DNA of 15,620 nucleotides from JABEVB01 sp049965775 (GTDB taxonomy: Bacteria; Planctomycetota; Phycisphaerae; WQYP01): contig JBMFVX010000065.1 of the NCBI GenBank assembly GCA_049965775.1, positions 1-15,620 of the forward strand. Direction: 5' to 3'. A program made the translations under genes and the position numbers. The notes beneath the pieces were generated by a model. It saw only the letters and a list, made by a program, of their open reading frames with translations. It was not told where the DNA came from and did not search any database. This document shows, one piece after another, positions 6,593 to 15,478 of this stretch (position 1 is its first letter; each line of letters begins with the position of its first letter).

Positions 6593-7345
6593 TTACGAGA
6601 AACGCATCACCTGGCCCTTCTGCCATTGCGACATCACACGCTCCACTTGCGGCCATACTTTTTCGCGGCTTGCTTCTTGAGACCAGCCCGCCGCCAATAA
6701 GTCGTCATAGCGGCTGTGGGTGTGGCGAATGTGCGCAATCACCGCCAACCTTATCGCCGCAGGCTCAAAATCTTTGGCTGCCGCCGAGCGGCCCACGCGG
6801 CCCGAATATTTAGCGCAGGCATGGCCGGCGATCTGCTTTGCCTCCACGGGTGGACATCCCGGAAACAAACGCTTGATTTGCTCGGCCATGGCGCCAACAT
6901 ACTGCCGATCTTCAGCCGCGCGAACCTTGGCGTTTCGTTGCCGACGAGTCTCGCGGGCGGCTGCATCAGCCAACGACTCAGCCCGCGCTCGCTCAATTGC
7001 TTCCGGTGTTGCTAAAATCCCCTGCCGCTCAAAGCGATTGCGAGCCTTAGACCACTTAACCACCACAATCTTTTGAGCCGAATACTTAGCTGCACGGCGC
7101 GAAATGGCTGCATCGCCGCGGGGCAAAAATTCCAACGCATCTAACTTCGCGCATGACAGGCAGATGCGAGAATCATTAAATGGACGCTGAAAATCGCCTG
7201 CAAGGAGTTCTTGGCCGCATTGATCGCACGGGTGATCCTTGACTGCGATGGTCACCACAATTTCTTGCGGCGCAGGGACGGCATTGCTGCCGCCCGACTT
7301 CGGGTGCTCAATGGAACCTGCCTGCGGCCTCGACTTGCCAGCCAT
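6593..7345 (-). CDS. DUF2293 domain protein with N-terminal four-cysteine cluster
   Basis: This is a 250-residue soluble protein. The C-terminal part (about 150-240) matches the DUF2293 pattern: IKRLFPGCP, GHACAKYSGRVGRSAA, AIRLAVIAHIRHTHSRYDDLLAAG and a final helical segment with REKVWPQVERVMSQW. The N-terminal part holds CDQCG (Cys40, Cys43) and CLSC (Cys62, Cys65), spaced like a zinc ribbon, and residues 112-150 are a charged, probably coiled helix rich in Arg and Ala. Function of DUF2293 is not established to my knowledge; the cysteine cluster and basic helix suggest nucleic-acid or protein binding, which is inference. The ATG at 7345 has GGAG 8 bases upstream. The gene converges on the methyltransferase, with 52 bases between stops and no obvious terminator between them. 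Confidence 0.85.
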   Translation of the reverse strand: MAGKSRPQAGSIEHPKSGGSNAVPAPQEIVVTIAVKDHPCDQCGQELLAGDFQRPFNDSRICLSCAKLDALEFLPRGDAAISRRAAKYSAQKIVVVKWSKARNRFERQGILATPEAIERARAESLADAAARETRRQRNAKVRAAEDRQYVGAMAEQIKRLFPGCPPVEAKQIAGHACAKYSGRVGRSAAAKDFEPAAIRLAVIAHIRHTHSRYDDLLAAGWSQEASREKVWPQVERVMSQWQKGQVMRFS

Positions 7346-7689
7346 AGCGACATCTCCACGTGAATGAATACAGCGTATGCAATTTTAACGAGGTTGAAAG
7401 ACAAACAAAATAGCGGCTGAAGGCAGCTGCGGAACCGCCGTCGCGCGGCGCATAGGCGTTCCCCGGATATATTTATTTTGCGGGGGTCTGTGGCGCTGCT
7501 GCAACCAGCCTATAGAAGCCGTATGTGTCGGTAAGGCTACCCGTGTTACAACCACTTATCTGCTGAGCCGTGGAGGCCAAACTTTTCCAGCAAGGAGCCG
7601 GTGCAAGCCGGCGGGCTGCAATTTGCCTATGCAAGATAGCGAAACATCTTCTTATCGCGGTCACTTTAGAACGAACTGCAGCCAAATAA
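7346..7689. other. intergenic stretch between DUF2293 gene and tRNA-Leu
   Basis: No complete gene is supported. A GCCGG/CCGGC hairpin with a TGCAAG loop lies at 7597-7612, without a U-tract on either side. On the minus strand, an open frame ending at 7473 has a last part (about 7473-7590) that reads like the C-terminus of a secreted protein (LTDTYGFYRLV). Its upper part runs into the tRNA, so it cannot be an intact gene. The segment just before 7345 is A/T-richer and could carry the DUF2293 promoter (a TAAAAT occurs on the minus strand near 7383-7388), but no good -35 is seen. Confidence 0.4.
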
Positions 7690-7773
7690 TGCCCGGGACA
7701 GGATTCGAACCTGCAAGAGCTTGCGCCCACCAGCACCTCAAGCTGGCGCGTCTGCCAATTTCGCCACCCGGGC
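7690..7773 (-). tRNA. tRNA-Leu (anticodon GAG)
   Basis: The minus strand folds into a full cloverleaf. The acceptor stem GCCCGGG/CCCGGGC has A as discriminator, the anticodon arm is CCAGC-TTGAGGT-GCTGG with anticodon GAG at 7739-7737, and the T arm is GCAGG-TTCGAAT-CCTGT. The long variable arm (GGGC-GCAA-GCTC) is the class II feature expected of tRNA-Leu. The 3' CCA is not encoded: the next bases are TTA. It reads CUC and CUU codons. A consensus-like extended -10 promoter lies about 80 bases upstream. Confidence 0.97.
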
Positions 7774-8110
7774 TTTAATGGCCTGATAGTTTACCGCCAA
7801 ACCGGCCTGTCCAACAAGTGCGCCGCAATGCGCGATTTTTGCAACTATACATTATAGCAGTATGCTCATGGCGCGCACGCAGAGCCAACGCCGTCACGCC
7901 CGGAAAATTTACCACCACGACACGAAGAATTGGGTGAAGAGGGTGTTTGGCGGATGCTCAAAGCCACAGGCACCGGGCCGGCGCTGCAACCGACCGGGCC
8001 AACCACATGGTTCAACTGCGCAGCTTGCGGTTGGGCGACGTTTATGTTTGCGACATTCTTGGCTGCGCAAAGTACAGCAATACACCGACGCCTCGGCGAG
8101 GCGGGTTGCG
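7774..8110. other. intergenic stretch between tRNA-Leu and the S1 protein gene
   Basis: Apart from the tRNA promoter at 7851-7859, I see no supported gene. Several plus-strand frames are open but lack ribosome binding sites and recognisable sequence. Just after the S1 stop, the minus strand has a GCCTC-GCC-GAGGC hairpin, but no run of T follows it, so it is at best a weak terminator. Confidence 0.4.
7851..7859 (-). promoter_or_regulatory. extended -10 promoter of tRNA-Leu
   Basis: On the minus strand TGCTATAAT (7859-7851) is a perfect extended -10 element. The -35 position (CGTGCG) is poor, which is common when TG is present. Transcription would start near 7844, about 70 bases before the mature tRNA 5' end. 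Confidence 0.6.
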
Positions 8111-9478
8111 TTACAGTCCGCCTTTTAGCGGCAGCGACTTGGTCGGCTTGGGTTTGCCTGGCGCTACCGAGACGGCGGTCGCCGCCGGAGTGCCCGCTTG
8201 CGGCGGGGCACCAGCAACTGAAGTATTGGCATCGGCGGCCTGCGCGGTCGCCTGCGGCGAAGCCGCTTCGCGCAGCAGAGCCGCCAGCGAAAGACTTATG
8301 CGTTTTTTGGCGGTGTCTACCGCAAGCACCTTGGCCTGCACACTTTGGCCCACCTGCACGGCCTCCGAGACACGATTTACCCGCTTATTCGACAATTCTG
8401 ATATATGTACCAGCCCCTCTACGCCCGGGGCTATTTCGACAAAAGCACCGAAATCCATGAGCGTTTTGACCGTGCCGGCAACAACTGAGCCAGGCGGATA
8501 TTTTTCGGCGGCTTCATCCCAGGGGTCTTTCACCAACTGTTTGAGACCCAGCGACACGCGCTGCTTTTCGGCATCTAGGCCGATGATCATCACCTGGATG
8601 CGATCGCCCGGTTTAACAATTTTATTGGGGTCAGAGACGCGCGTATGGCTCATGGCCGATACATGCAGCAAGCCGTCCACGCCGCCTAAATCAACAAATG
8701 CCCCATAGGCCTGAACGCTCGACACGACGCCTTCGCGTATCTGCCCGGTGGCAAGCTCTTGCCAGAGCTTTTCGCCGGCGACCGCGCGCTCCTGCTCTAA
8801 TATAGCCCGCCGACTCACAATCAGCCGCCGGTCTTCAACGCTTACCTGCGTGACCTGGCATTTAATCTTCTGACCAACAAGCGACTGCAGGTCGCTGTTG
8901 AATTTGATGTCGGCCTGGCCGGCGGGCATAAACGCATGGGCGTTGTTTATTTTCAGTTCCAGCCCGCCTTTGTTTACGGCCGTTACCACGCCTTCGACCG
9001 TATCGCCCTCGTGCAGGGCCGCAAGCCCGCTATGCGAAACCGCTCCCTTGCGCGACAGCAGCACTAAACCCTCGCGGCGGTCGTAGCCGGTGTATACAAA
9101 CTCAAATTCCTGCCCGACCGCCAAAGCAACGCGTTCGCTGCCATCCGCCGGGGGAGCGTCAAATTGCTCCAGCGGCGCAATGCCCTGCGACTTACCGCCC
9201 AAATCAACAAATACATTGCCGTCGCGAATGGCCGCGATTACGCCGCGCCTCGCGCTGCCGGGCCGCTGGCCCTCCGGCTGCGACACCGGCCGCCCACCGC
9301 GTGCGGGCCGATCGGCTCCGCCGGTTGCAGCCGCCGGCTTTGCGAGCGATTGTGTCAGCAATTCATCTATCGAAAGCCCGCTCAAGGCTTCATCCAAAGC
9401 TCGCTGAATTTCCTGCTGATCGCCGGAGTTGGGGGTTGAAAGCGCTTCAATTTGCGATTTGTGCGACTGCATTGCCAT
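8111..9478 (-). CDS. S1 RNA-binding domain protein (four S1 repeats), ribosomal protein S1-like
   Basis: This is a 455-residue RNA-binding protein with four S1 (OB-fold) repeats at about 77-144, 158-226, 246-314 and 330-399. The last two carry the strongest signatures: YGAFVDLGGVDGLLHVSAMS (258-277) and FGAFVEIAPGVEGLVHISELS (343-363). An N-terminal helix (21-43, QQEIQRALDEALSGLSIDELL) and a Gly/Arg-rich linker precede them; the C-terminus is an Ala/Pro-rich tail. It probably acts as a bS1-like factor that holds mRNA on the 30S subunit. Six repeats are usual in E. coli S1, so this is a short version and could be a separate S1-type regulator. Starts at 9478 and 9472 are both possible: GGAACAGG lies just upstream. 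The frame is open further upstream, but that sequence is Cys/Arg-rich. It is divergent from tyrS. Confidence 0.88.
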   Translation of the reverse strand: MAMQSHKSQIEALSTPNSGDQQEIQRALDEALSGLSIDELLTQSLAKPAAATGGADRPARGGRPVSQPEGQRPGSARRGVIAAIRDGNVFVDLGGKSQGIAPLEQFDAPPADGSERVALAVGQEFEFVYTGYDRREGLVLLSRKGAVSHSGLAALHEGDTVEGVVTAVNKGGLELKINNAHAFMPAGQADIKFNSDLQSLVGQKIKCQVTQVSVEDRRLIVSRRAILEQERAVAGEKLWQELATGQIREGVVSSVQAYGAFVDLGGVDGLLHVSAMSHTRVSDPNKIVKPGDRIQVMIIGLDAEKQRVSLGLKQLVKDPWDEAAEKYPPGSVVAGTVKTLMDFGAFVEIAPGVEGLVHISELSNKRVNRVSEAVQVGQSVQAKVLAVDTAKKRISLSLAALLREAASPQATAQAADANTSVAGAPPQAGTPAATAVSVAPGKPKPTKSLPLKGGL

Positions 9479-9624
9479 AGCCTGTTCCAAATAACCTGTA
9501 AAGTCGTGCAACAATAACGGCTGCCACCCGAGGCCGCCGCAATCCATTACTGTACACCCACGCCGCCGGAGGCACAAATTGCCGCAGCGGCAGGCGGCAG
9601 GCCGCCGCTGGCCCCTTCGCACCC

Positions 9625-9653
9625 CTGACGAATTGCCTCGCCCCGGCTACAAT
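9625..9653 (+). promoter_or_regulatory. predicted promoter of tyrS
   Basis: CTGACG (9625-9630) and TACAAT (9648-9653) are separated by 17 bases, with 4 of 6 and 5 of 6 consensus matches. Transcription would begin near 9660, leaving about 37 bases of leader if translation starts at 9697. The short leader leaves no room for a T-box, which some tyrS genes have. Confidence 0.55.
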
Positions 9654-9696
9654 AACTCCGTTTTGAGAAATGATTTCATTTAACTTGAGAATGTCC

Positions 9697-10924
<1,228 letters not shown>

Positions 10925-10941
<17 letters not shown>

Positions 10942-12355
10942 GCCGCGCCCCAAGTATGTTGAACTTTTCCCATGTGGCGGCTCGCCAGCGCAGCGCCGCA
11001 AAAATGCCCAGCAGCGACGCATAAATAGCAGCCATCATCCAGGAGCCTTGCGACCCCCACGCCGGCGCCAACTGCCCCACCACCCAGCCGCCCAGCACGC
11101 AAACACCCCATGAAAGCACACCCGTAACAATGCCAGGAACAAGCGTATCGCCGGCGCCACGCAAAGCACCCATGAACGTAATGTTCATGGCGTCAAAAAT
11201 TTGAAATGCCGCCGCAATCAGCAGCAGCCGCTGTACGAGATGAACTTCCGCCGGCCGGGTTAATATAAGCCGGGCAAGCGGGCCGCCCAGCACCACAAAC
11301 AACACGCCGCACAGGCCCATGTAGGCCATGGCAAAAATAAGACTGCGGCGGGCCACGCGTCTGGCTCCGGGCTTATCGCCGGCACCGATTTTCTGCCCAA
11401 CCATTACCGTTACCGCCGCACCTAAACCCACCACCGGCATAAACGACAGCATCGTGTACCGGAACACGACACTCGTTGCCTCTGCGGCTACCGGGCCAAA
11501 CTGATCAACAACCGCAATGCTGAAAATCGCCCACGAGAGCGTATCACTCGCAATCTGCACCCCGGCAAATACACCTATTCGCAGCAATCGCCAGGCGTGC
11601 TGCGGCTGGAGTTTCCACGCATCAAGTGTGCCATAATCGCGGCGATAAGTTTTGCTTAAAAACACCACGGCCACCGCCGCCAGCGAAACCGCGGCCCCCG
11701 CCAAAAATGCTATCGCAGCGCCCAGCAGACCCAGCCGGGGGCAACCCCAATGCCCAAAGATCAGCACCCAATCCAGCAGCAGATTGACGCCATTGCCCAA
11801 CCCGCCGGCGATAAACTGATAAACAGGTCGCCGCACCGCTATAAAAAAGCTACCCAAAACCGACATGCCAAACGTCAGCGGCACGGATGCCAGGGCGAAG
11901 CGAAAGTACAGCGTCTCTTTCTGCAGCAGCACCCCATGGTGCCCGACGAGCCAAAACAAATCACCCGCAAATGGAATCAGCGGCCAGCAAATCAGTGCCG
12001 TAATCGCCGAGAGCCACATGCCCTGCCACGCATAAATGGCTGCTTGGCGCGGTTCGTTGCGGCCCAGACTTTGGCTTGCCAGCGATGAAACGCACGTTGC
12101 AAACCCCAGCAAAAATGAGATTAGCGCATAAGCCAGCAGGCCGCCATTAAACGATGCCGCCAGGTTTACCCCCGCACCATGCTGGTCCAACCGTGAGAGC
12201 ATCCAGCCATCTAAAAATTGCGCCGCGGTAAGCGATGTCATTGCGGCAATCGTAGGCGAAGCAAGCCGCAGCAGCGTTCGGCTTTCCGGCCAGAAGCCGG
12301 CATCGGGTACCTGCGTCGGCGCTGCAATAATATTATCTAACGGAATATCCGGCAC
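10925..12355 (-). CDS. MATE family multidrug efflux transporter
   Basis: This is a 476-residue integral inner-membrane protein with about 12 hydrophobic segments in two homologous halves (about 28-235 and 255-460), as in the MATE (multidrug and toxic compound extrusion) family. These proteins use a Na+ or H+ gradient to export cationic drugs and metabolites. Family-like features are ASQSLGRNEPRQA (93-105) in the first half, and VGQKIGAGD (319-327) and GALRGAGDT (396-404) in the second. The substrate cannot be told from sequence. The start is GTG at 12355, with GAGG 4-5 bases upstream. The gene is cut off from the upstream rplM-rpsI operon by a strong terminator, so it needs its own promoter, which I could not identify. 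Its stop lies inside the 3' end of tyrS, a 17-base tail-to-tail overlap. Confidence 0.93.
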
Positions 12356-12470
12356 AGAACCTCAAAACATCAGGCAGGTGAACCCAAGGGACATGGGCCG
12401 CCATCTACGCCACAGCGCCCATAGGGCAGCATCGGCAATGTTATCCGCGATTGCATCCGCAGACCATTAA

Positions 12471-12502
12471 ATAAAAAAGCCTTCGCGAGGGCGAAGGCTT
12501 TT
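12471..12502 (-). terminator. intrinsic terminator of the rplM-rpsI operon
   Basis: A 12-bp perfect stem, GCGAAGGCTTTT paired with AAAAGCCTTCGC around a 4-base loop (12487-12490), is followed on the minus strand by TTTTTTAT. It lies about 60 bases after the rpsI stop. In the plus direction the T-run is short, so it is mainly a minus-strand terminator. Confidence 0.9.
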
Positions 12503-12562
12503 GCAGATTGCACCGTTCGACAGCCGCACAAGGCGGCAAACATACCGCCGGCAGTCGCAGGC

Positions 12563-13018
12563 TCAGCGTTTGCTGAACTGAAACGCCCTGCGAGCGCCGC
12601 GAAGACCGTACTTCTTACGTTCTTTCATGCGGCTATCGCGGGTAAGAAACCCGGCCGACTGAATATTTTTACGCAGCGATGCATCGTACAGCGACAACGC
12701 CCGCCCCAAGCCCTGCACAATGGCCCCGGCCTGACCCGTAATACCACCGCCCTTTACATTGACGATTACATCCAGCCCGGTTGCGGCATTGGCGGTAAAC
12801 AGCGGCGCCCGCACAACGGTTCGCGACTGCGGCTCGGTAAAAAACTCATCCACGGTGCGCTTGTTGACCAAAAAGTTGCCTTCGCCGGCCGTAATGCGAA
12901 CACGCGCCACCGAAGACTTGCGCCGTCCGGTGCCCCAATAATATATTTTGCCATTCACGGTGACTTTGCCGCGGGCGGCTGGAGCTTTTTCAACACTGCT
13001 TGAAACGGTTTCCGACAT
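12563..13018 (-). CDS. rpsI: 30S ribosomal protein S9 (uS9)
   Basis: This is a small-subunit ribosomal protein whose C-terminal tail reaches the P-site tRNA. It has 151 residues from the ATG at 13018, with family motifs YWGTGRRKSSVARV (27-40), VKGGGITGQAGAI (88-100), LTRDSRMKERKKYG (125-138) and the invariant C-terminal SKR. The first 20 or so residues are an extra Ser/Ala-rich leader, giving a protein a little longer than the common 130. GAGG stands about 6 bases before 13018; the frame extends to a TTG at 13045 but that is not needed. It follows rplM by 84 bases in the conserved L13-S9 operon order and ends at a strong terminator. Confidence 0.97.
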   Translation of the reverse strand: MSETVSSSVEKAPAARGKVTVNGKIYYWGTGRRKSSVARVRITAGEGNFLVNKRTVDEFFTEPQSRTVVRAPLFTANAATGLDVIVNVKGGGITGQAGAIVQGLGRALSLYDASLRKNIQSAGFLTRDSRMKERKKYGLRGARRAFQFSKR

Positions 13019-13055
13019 TTTTACCTCTACATGACTCTTCGTCAAAGATTTCTAA

Positions 13056-13084
13056 CCCCATCAGCGCCTTACATGGCGAAGGGG
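13056..13084 (-). other. imperfect hairpin between rplM and rpsI
   Basis: CCCC/GGGG (13056-13059 with 13081-13084) and CGCC/GGCG (13065-13068 with 13075-13078) can form a two-part stem around a 6-base loop, with an internal bulge. It sits about 40 bases ahead of the rpsI start. It lacks a U-tract, so it is not a terminator; it may influence processing or translation of the dicistronic mRNA. The role is inference. Confidence 0.3.
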
Positions 13085-13102
13085 TCTTGTTACCTCAATA
13101 CC

Positions 13103-13591
13103 TTACACTGCAAGCGCTTCGGGCCGCTGGGCCGCATGAACATGGGTCTGATCTTTATAGCACTTTAGCTTACGCAGCATTTGCACACCCATGCGCGTTT
13201 TTGGAAGCATTCGCCGCACCGCCATACGCATGACGGTGTTGGGGTGCTTGGCAAGCATTTCAGCCAGCGGGCGCACGCGACGTCCACCGGGGTAATAAGT
13301 GTAGTAATCATACTCGCGCTGGGCCAATTTGCGCCCGCTTACCTTCAGCTTTGCCGTGTTGATAATAATGATATGATCACCGACATCCACCGTGGGGGTA
13401 TAAATGGGCTTGTGCTTGCCCATCAAACGCGTGGCAACCTCGCTAGCCAGACGGCCAAGACTTTTATCGGCGGCATCCACCACATACCAACGGTTATCAG
13501 TATGGCCTACCTTGGCCAACGTGGTACGGCCAGCCGTCGTACGAATACTGCGAACCAATTTAACATCCGACTTGCTTTTTTGTTCAGGCAT
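13103..13591 (-). CDS. rplM: 50S ribosomal protein L13 (uL13)
   Basis: This is an early-assembling large-subunit ribosomal protein. It has 162 residues with family motifs RWYVVDA (34-40), LGRLAS (45-50), GDHIIIIN (71-78), MLPKTRMG (128-135) and LRKLKCY (139-145). The usual length is about 142-147; the extra residues are a basic N-terminal extension (MPEQKSKSDVKLVRSIRT). The ATG at 13591 is the only good start upstream of the conserved core, though its ribosome binding site (GAGTG) is weak. It is the first gene of the rplM-rpsI operon. A TTGACA box lies about 160 bases upstream and a strong stem-loop at 13694-13715 would sit near the 5' end of the mRNA. Confidence 0.96.
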   Translation of the reverse strand: MPEQKSKSDVKLVRSIRTTAGRTTLAKVGHTDNRWYVVDAADKSLGRLASEVATRLMGKHKPIYTPTVDVGDHIIIINTAKLKVSGRKLAQREYDYYTYYPGGRRVRPLAEMLAKHPNTVMRMAVRRMLPKTRMGVQMLRKLKCYKDQTHVHAAQRPEALAV

Positions 13592-13693
13592 TGTTCACTC
13601 ACACTCTGGCAGGCCGCAGCCGCCGACAAAAATACTCTTCAGCCTGGCGTATTTGGCACGAGAACCCCCAATGCCACCTGCCGGTTTGGCTGT

Positions 13694-13715
13694 TGCGGGC
13701 TGCAATCAGCCCGCA
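13694..13715 (-). promoter_or_regulatory. stem-loop in the rplM leader
   Basis: TGCGGGCTG (13694-13702) and CAGCCCGCA (13707-13715) form a perfect 9-bp stem with a 4-base loop. In the minus direction it would lie close to the 5' end of the rplM mRNA if the promoter at 13730-13757 is used. No T-run follows, so it is not an intrinsic terminator. L13 leader structures that bind the protein are known in some bacteria, but this one does not match a motif I can name. Confidence 0.4.
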
Positions 13716-13729
13716 GGAACGAATCCAAA

Positions 13730-13757
13730 AGCTTACTTATTACCGACGAGTTGTCAA
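13730..13757 (-). promoter_or_regulatory. candidate promoter of the rplM-rpsI operon
   Basis: A perfect TTGACA (13757-13752, minus strand) is followed after 16 bases by TAAGCT (13735-13730), a weak -10 with only three consensus bases. A TAATAA also occurs within the spacer at too short a distance. The -35 is good, the -10 is doubtful. Confidence 0.35.
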
Positions 13758-14141
13758 CTGTTGCGAAAAAATCGCCCATAAAACGTTCCGCCTATTTTTG
13801 GGGTCGCGCGGGTTCCAGCTTTCATAATCTGCCAGCCACAGCCCAAGCCCTCTCCCATTTGGCCACTGGCTTGCCGGTGGTAATTAACCCCCAACGCGTG
13901 GCGAGCCATTTTCAAATGCGGCCCCATTGGCCCTGATGTTCCGTTTATTGGCGACCTGCAGCAAATATGCCTTATGCCAAATGCGGGCGGCGAGCCGTAA
14001 GGCGCGATACAATGCTTACCGCTTGCAGGCGTGTCGCCGGTGGCATCAAAAGTTAGCCAGCGTCGTGCAGGTGGTATCGCCGATGCCCGGATGCGGAGTT
14101 AATTTCGCAGAATCGTCCTATAAAACGTAAAGGATGACCGG

Positions 14142-14279
14142 TCATTTTAGCCGATAAAACAGGATGCCGGTAACCATCGTTTTGGTCGGCAACTGCCGCG
14201 GGGCAGGCGTATAGCCTTGCTTTGGAAAAAACCGAGCCGGTTGCGTTGTCTCGCGGACAAATTCATATAAATCAAATTC
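14142..14279 (-). pseudogene. 45-codon protein-like remnant, start missing
   Basis: The minus-strand frame ending TGA at 14144-14142 reads EFDLYEFVRETTQPARFF and then a Pro/Gln/Lys-rich stretch ending MVTGILFYRLK. It has the look of a protein C-terminus. Just upstream (three codons further) the frame meets a TGA with no start codon between, and a neighbouring frame carries an ATG reading MRSPRI that would join by a one-base shift. I therefore read it as a broken gene or a copy of a dispersed protein-like element rather than a working gene. No function can be given. Confidence 0.35.
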
Positions 14280-14487
14280 TCGGCGACCTCATAGCCTCGA
14301 ATCCGCCGAGTTTCTCTGTTTGACGGCTCCCCGGGCTTGATTTTGCTCGCTCGCACGTCGCAGCCACCTGTTTTGGCGCAGCGCTCGGCTTACCTCATGT
14401 CTTTTGACTTGAAGTTCGTTCGTCTTCGGTGAAGATTTCTTATCTCTCGTTCCTCTGGCATACGTGGCTCACCGGCCTGTGTGTCGG
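14280..14487. other. intergenic stretch between remnant and IS fragments
   Basis: I see no supported gene, RNA or repeat here. The sequence is less GC-rich between 14400 and 14460. The 3' untranslated part and right end of the element that supplied the transposase fragment at 14488 may lie here, but no inverted repeat could be identified. Confidence 0.3.
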
Positions 14488-14995
14488 CTATAGCTGTAAC
14501 TTTTCCCGCAGAGCCTTCTGCACCTTGCCCAGATGCAGGGTGCCAAGTTTGCCCACCGTCTTGGTTCCCTGGCGTGGGGCCGCCGCCAATATTGTGGCAA
14601 ACGCCGCATGAGCCACCATGACCACGCCAACAAACGCATGGAAGCGGCGTGCCCCGGTGATGTTGCCATCATCAGCGCCCCAGAAGAGCTTGAGTCTGGC
14701 ATTCACCCGTTCCACCGCCGTGCGGGTTTTGTAGAGCTTCTCAAACTGCCGCGTCGCACGCGGCACCGGCGGGAACCGTCGCAGGTCGGTGGCCTGCTTG
14801 AGCCGCACCGTTTTGCCGTAGGGTTTATCTTTATTGCACCTTGACGCACTGGGGCAGTTCCATCCCTCGTGTACCGCCGGACAGCGATACTTCAGGGTAC
14901 CGCGGGATTGTTCATGGCCGGTGTAACTCATCTTGTGTTTGATCGGATGTTCCATCAGAATTTGATGCTTCGCAGGGCCATATGAGGCCGTAAAA
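14488..14995 (-). pseudogene. DDE transposase fragment (IS1182/IS5-like), C-terminal part
   Basis: This is the C-terminal third of a transposase. In order it shows GHEQSRGTLKYRCPAV, the two-Cys segment WNCPSASRC, PYGKTVRLKQATDLRRFPPVPR, the signature KTRTAVERVNARLK (with the Glu that normally completes the DDE triad) and a hydrophobic helix VGVVMVAHAAFATILAAA, then a normal-looking end REKLQL. The N-terminal two thirds, including both catalytic Asp residues, are missing. Reading upstream, family-like sequence fades near 14990, just where the stop codon of another transposase (14998-14996) appears. The frame stays open to 15114, but that part overlaps the other transposase in a different frame and is not family-like. 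The exact family name is uncertain; the truncation is clear. Confidence 0.7.
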
Positions 14996-15478
14996 TCAAC
15001 GGTTTTTGCGTCTCGACGGCAGCTTCTTTCTCGTGGCCACATGGACGCCTCGATGGGGAAGCACGGCAGGCAGGGTGACCTGTGCCTTTTCCAAAAGACA
15101 CCGCACCGATTCATGCGGCTTTGGGATGCAGTTGCACAGCGGCCTGCCTTTGATCACCAACTGCATCATGCAGAGCGTTTTGAGGCTATCAAGCCCCTCC
15201 TGCACCGTAGCATCAATACTTTGCCATCGCCGGGCCAATTCCTGCACCAGCCGGTAGGCCAGCATGATCACCAGCGCATGGCCCCGTGTGCGGCCGGCCA
15301 GACGTACATGCACCGGACGCATCTCCAGCTGCACAGTCTTGCTGGTTCGGAACGCCCACTCCACCAAGGCCAGATCCTTGTAGCGGGCGTGAACATTTTT
15401 GGCATCCGCCTGTGCCGGGGTCAGATCGGTCTTGAGGACATAGCAGCCGTCGAGCTTTTGCTGTTGGGTTACTCTTAA
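14996..15478 (-). pseudogene. IS1634-like (IS4 group) transposase fragment, C-terminal part
   Basis: The family-like frame begins near 15470 with VTQQQKLDGCYVLKTDLT, continues with VHARYKDLALVEWAFRTSK and EMRPVHVRLAGRTRGHALVIMLAYRL, and ends with VATRKKLPSRRKNR. The YKDLALVEWAFRTSK segment carries the conserved Glu of the IS1634-type DDE transposases. The C-terminus looks complete, but the upstream two thirds are absent: beyond about 15480 the frame runs on as a Leu/Pro-rich sequence to a stop at 15514, unlike the family. The break falls next to the leader of the divergent gene at 15555. It is a dead remnant. Confidence 0.75.

Larger units (their letters stand above)
13592..14141. other. intergenic stretch upstream of rplM
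   Basis: It contains the rplM promoter candidate and a stem-loop, both annotated separately. Between about 13760 and 14141 I see no gene: open frames on both strands lack ribosome binding sites and recognisable sequence. Confidence 0.4.

Noticed and set aside
5599..7345. Two-gene restriction-modification system made of the methyltransferase and the DUF2293 gene
   Set aside because: The genes converge rather than form an operon, and the DUF2293 protein shows no nuclease motif.
7473..7736. Minus-strand 87-codon frame starting inside the tRNA
   Set aside because: The first third is translated tRNA-Leu sequence (SSCRFESCPGH). Only the last part may be a gene remnant, reported as a finding.
7947..8708. 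Plus-strand open frame of about 250 codons
   Set aside because: Mostly antisense to the S1 protein gene; Ser/Thr/Ala-rich with no ribosome binding site.
13181..13936. Plus-strand open frame of 251 codons
   Set aside because: Half is antisense to rplM and the rest is intergenic; no ribosome binding site, no coding-like sequence.
14996..15114. Upstream extension of the IS1182/IS5-like transposase frame
   Set aside because: Open but not family-like, and it overlaps the better supported IS1634-like C-terminus in another frame.
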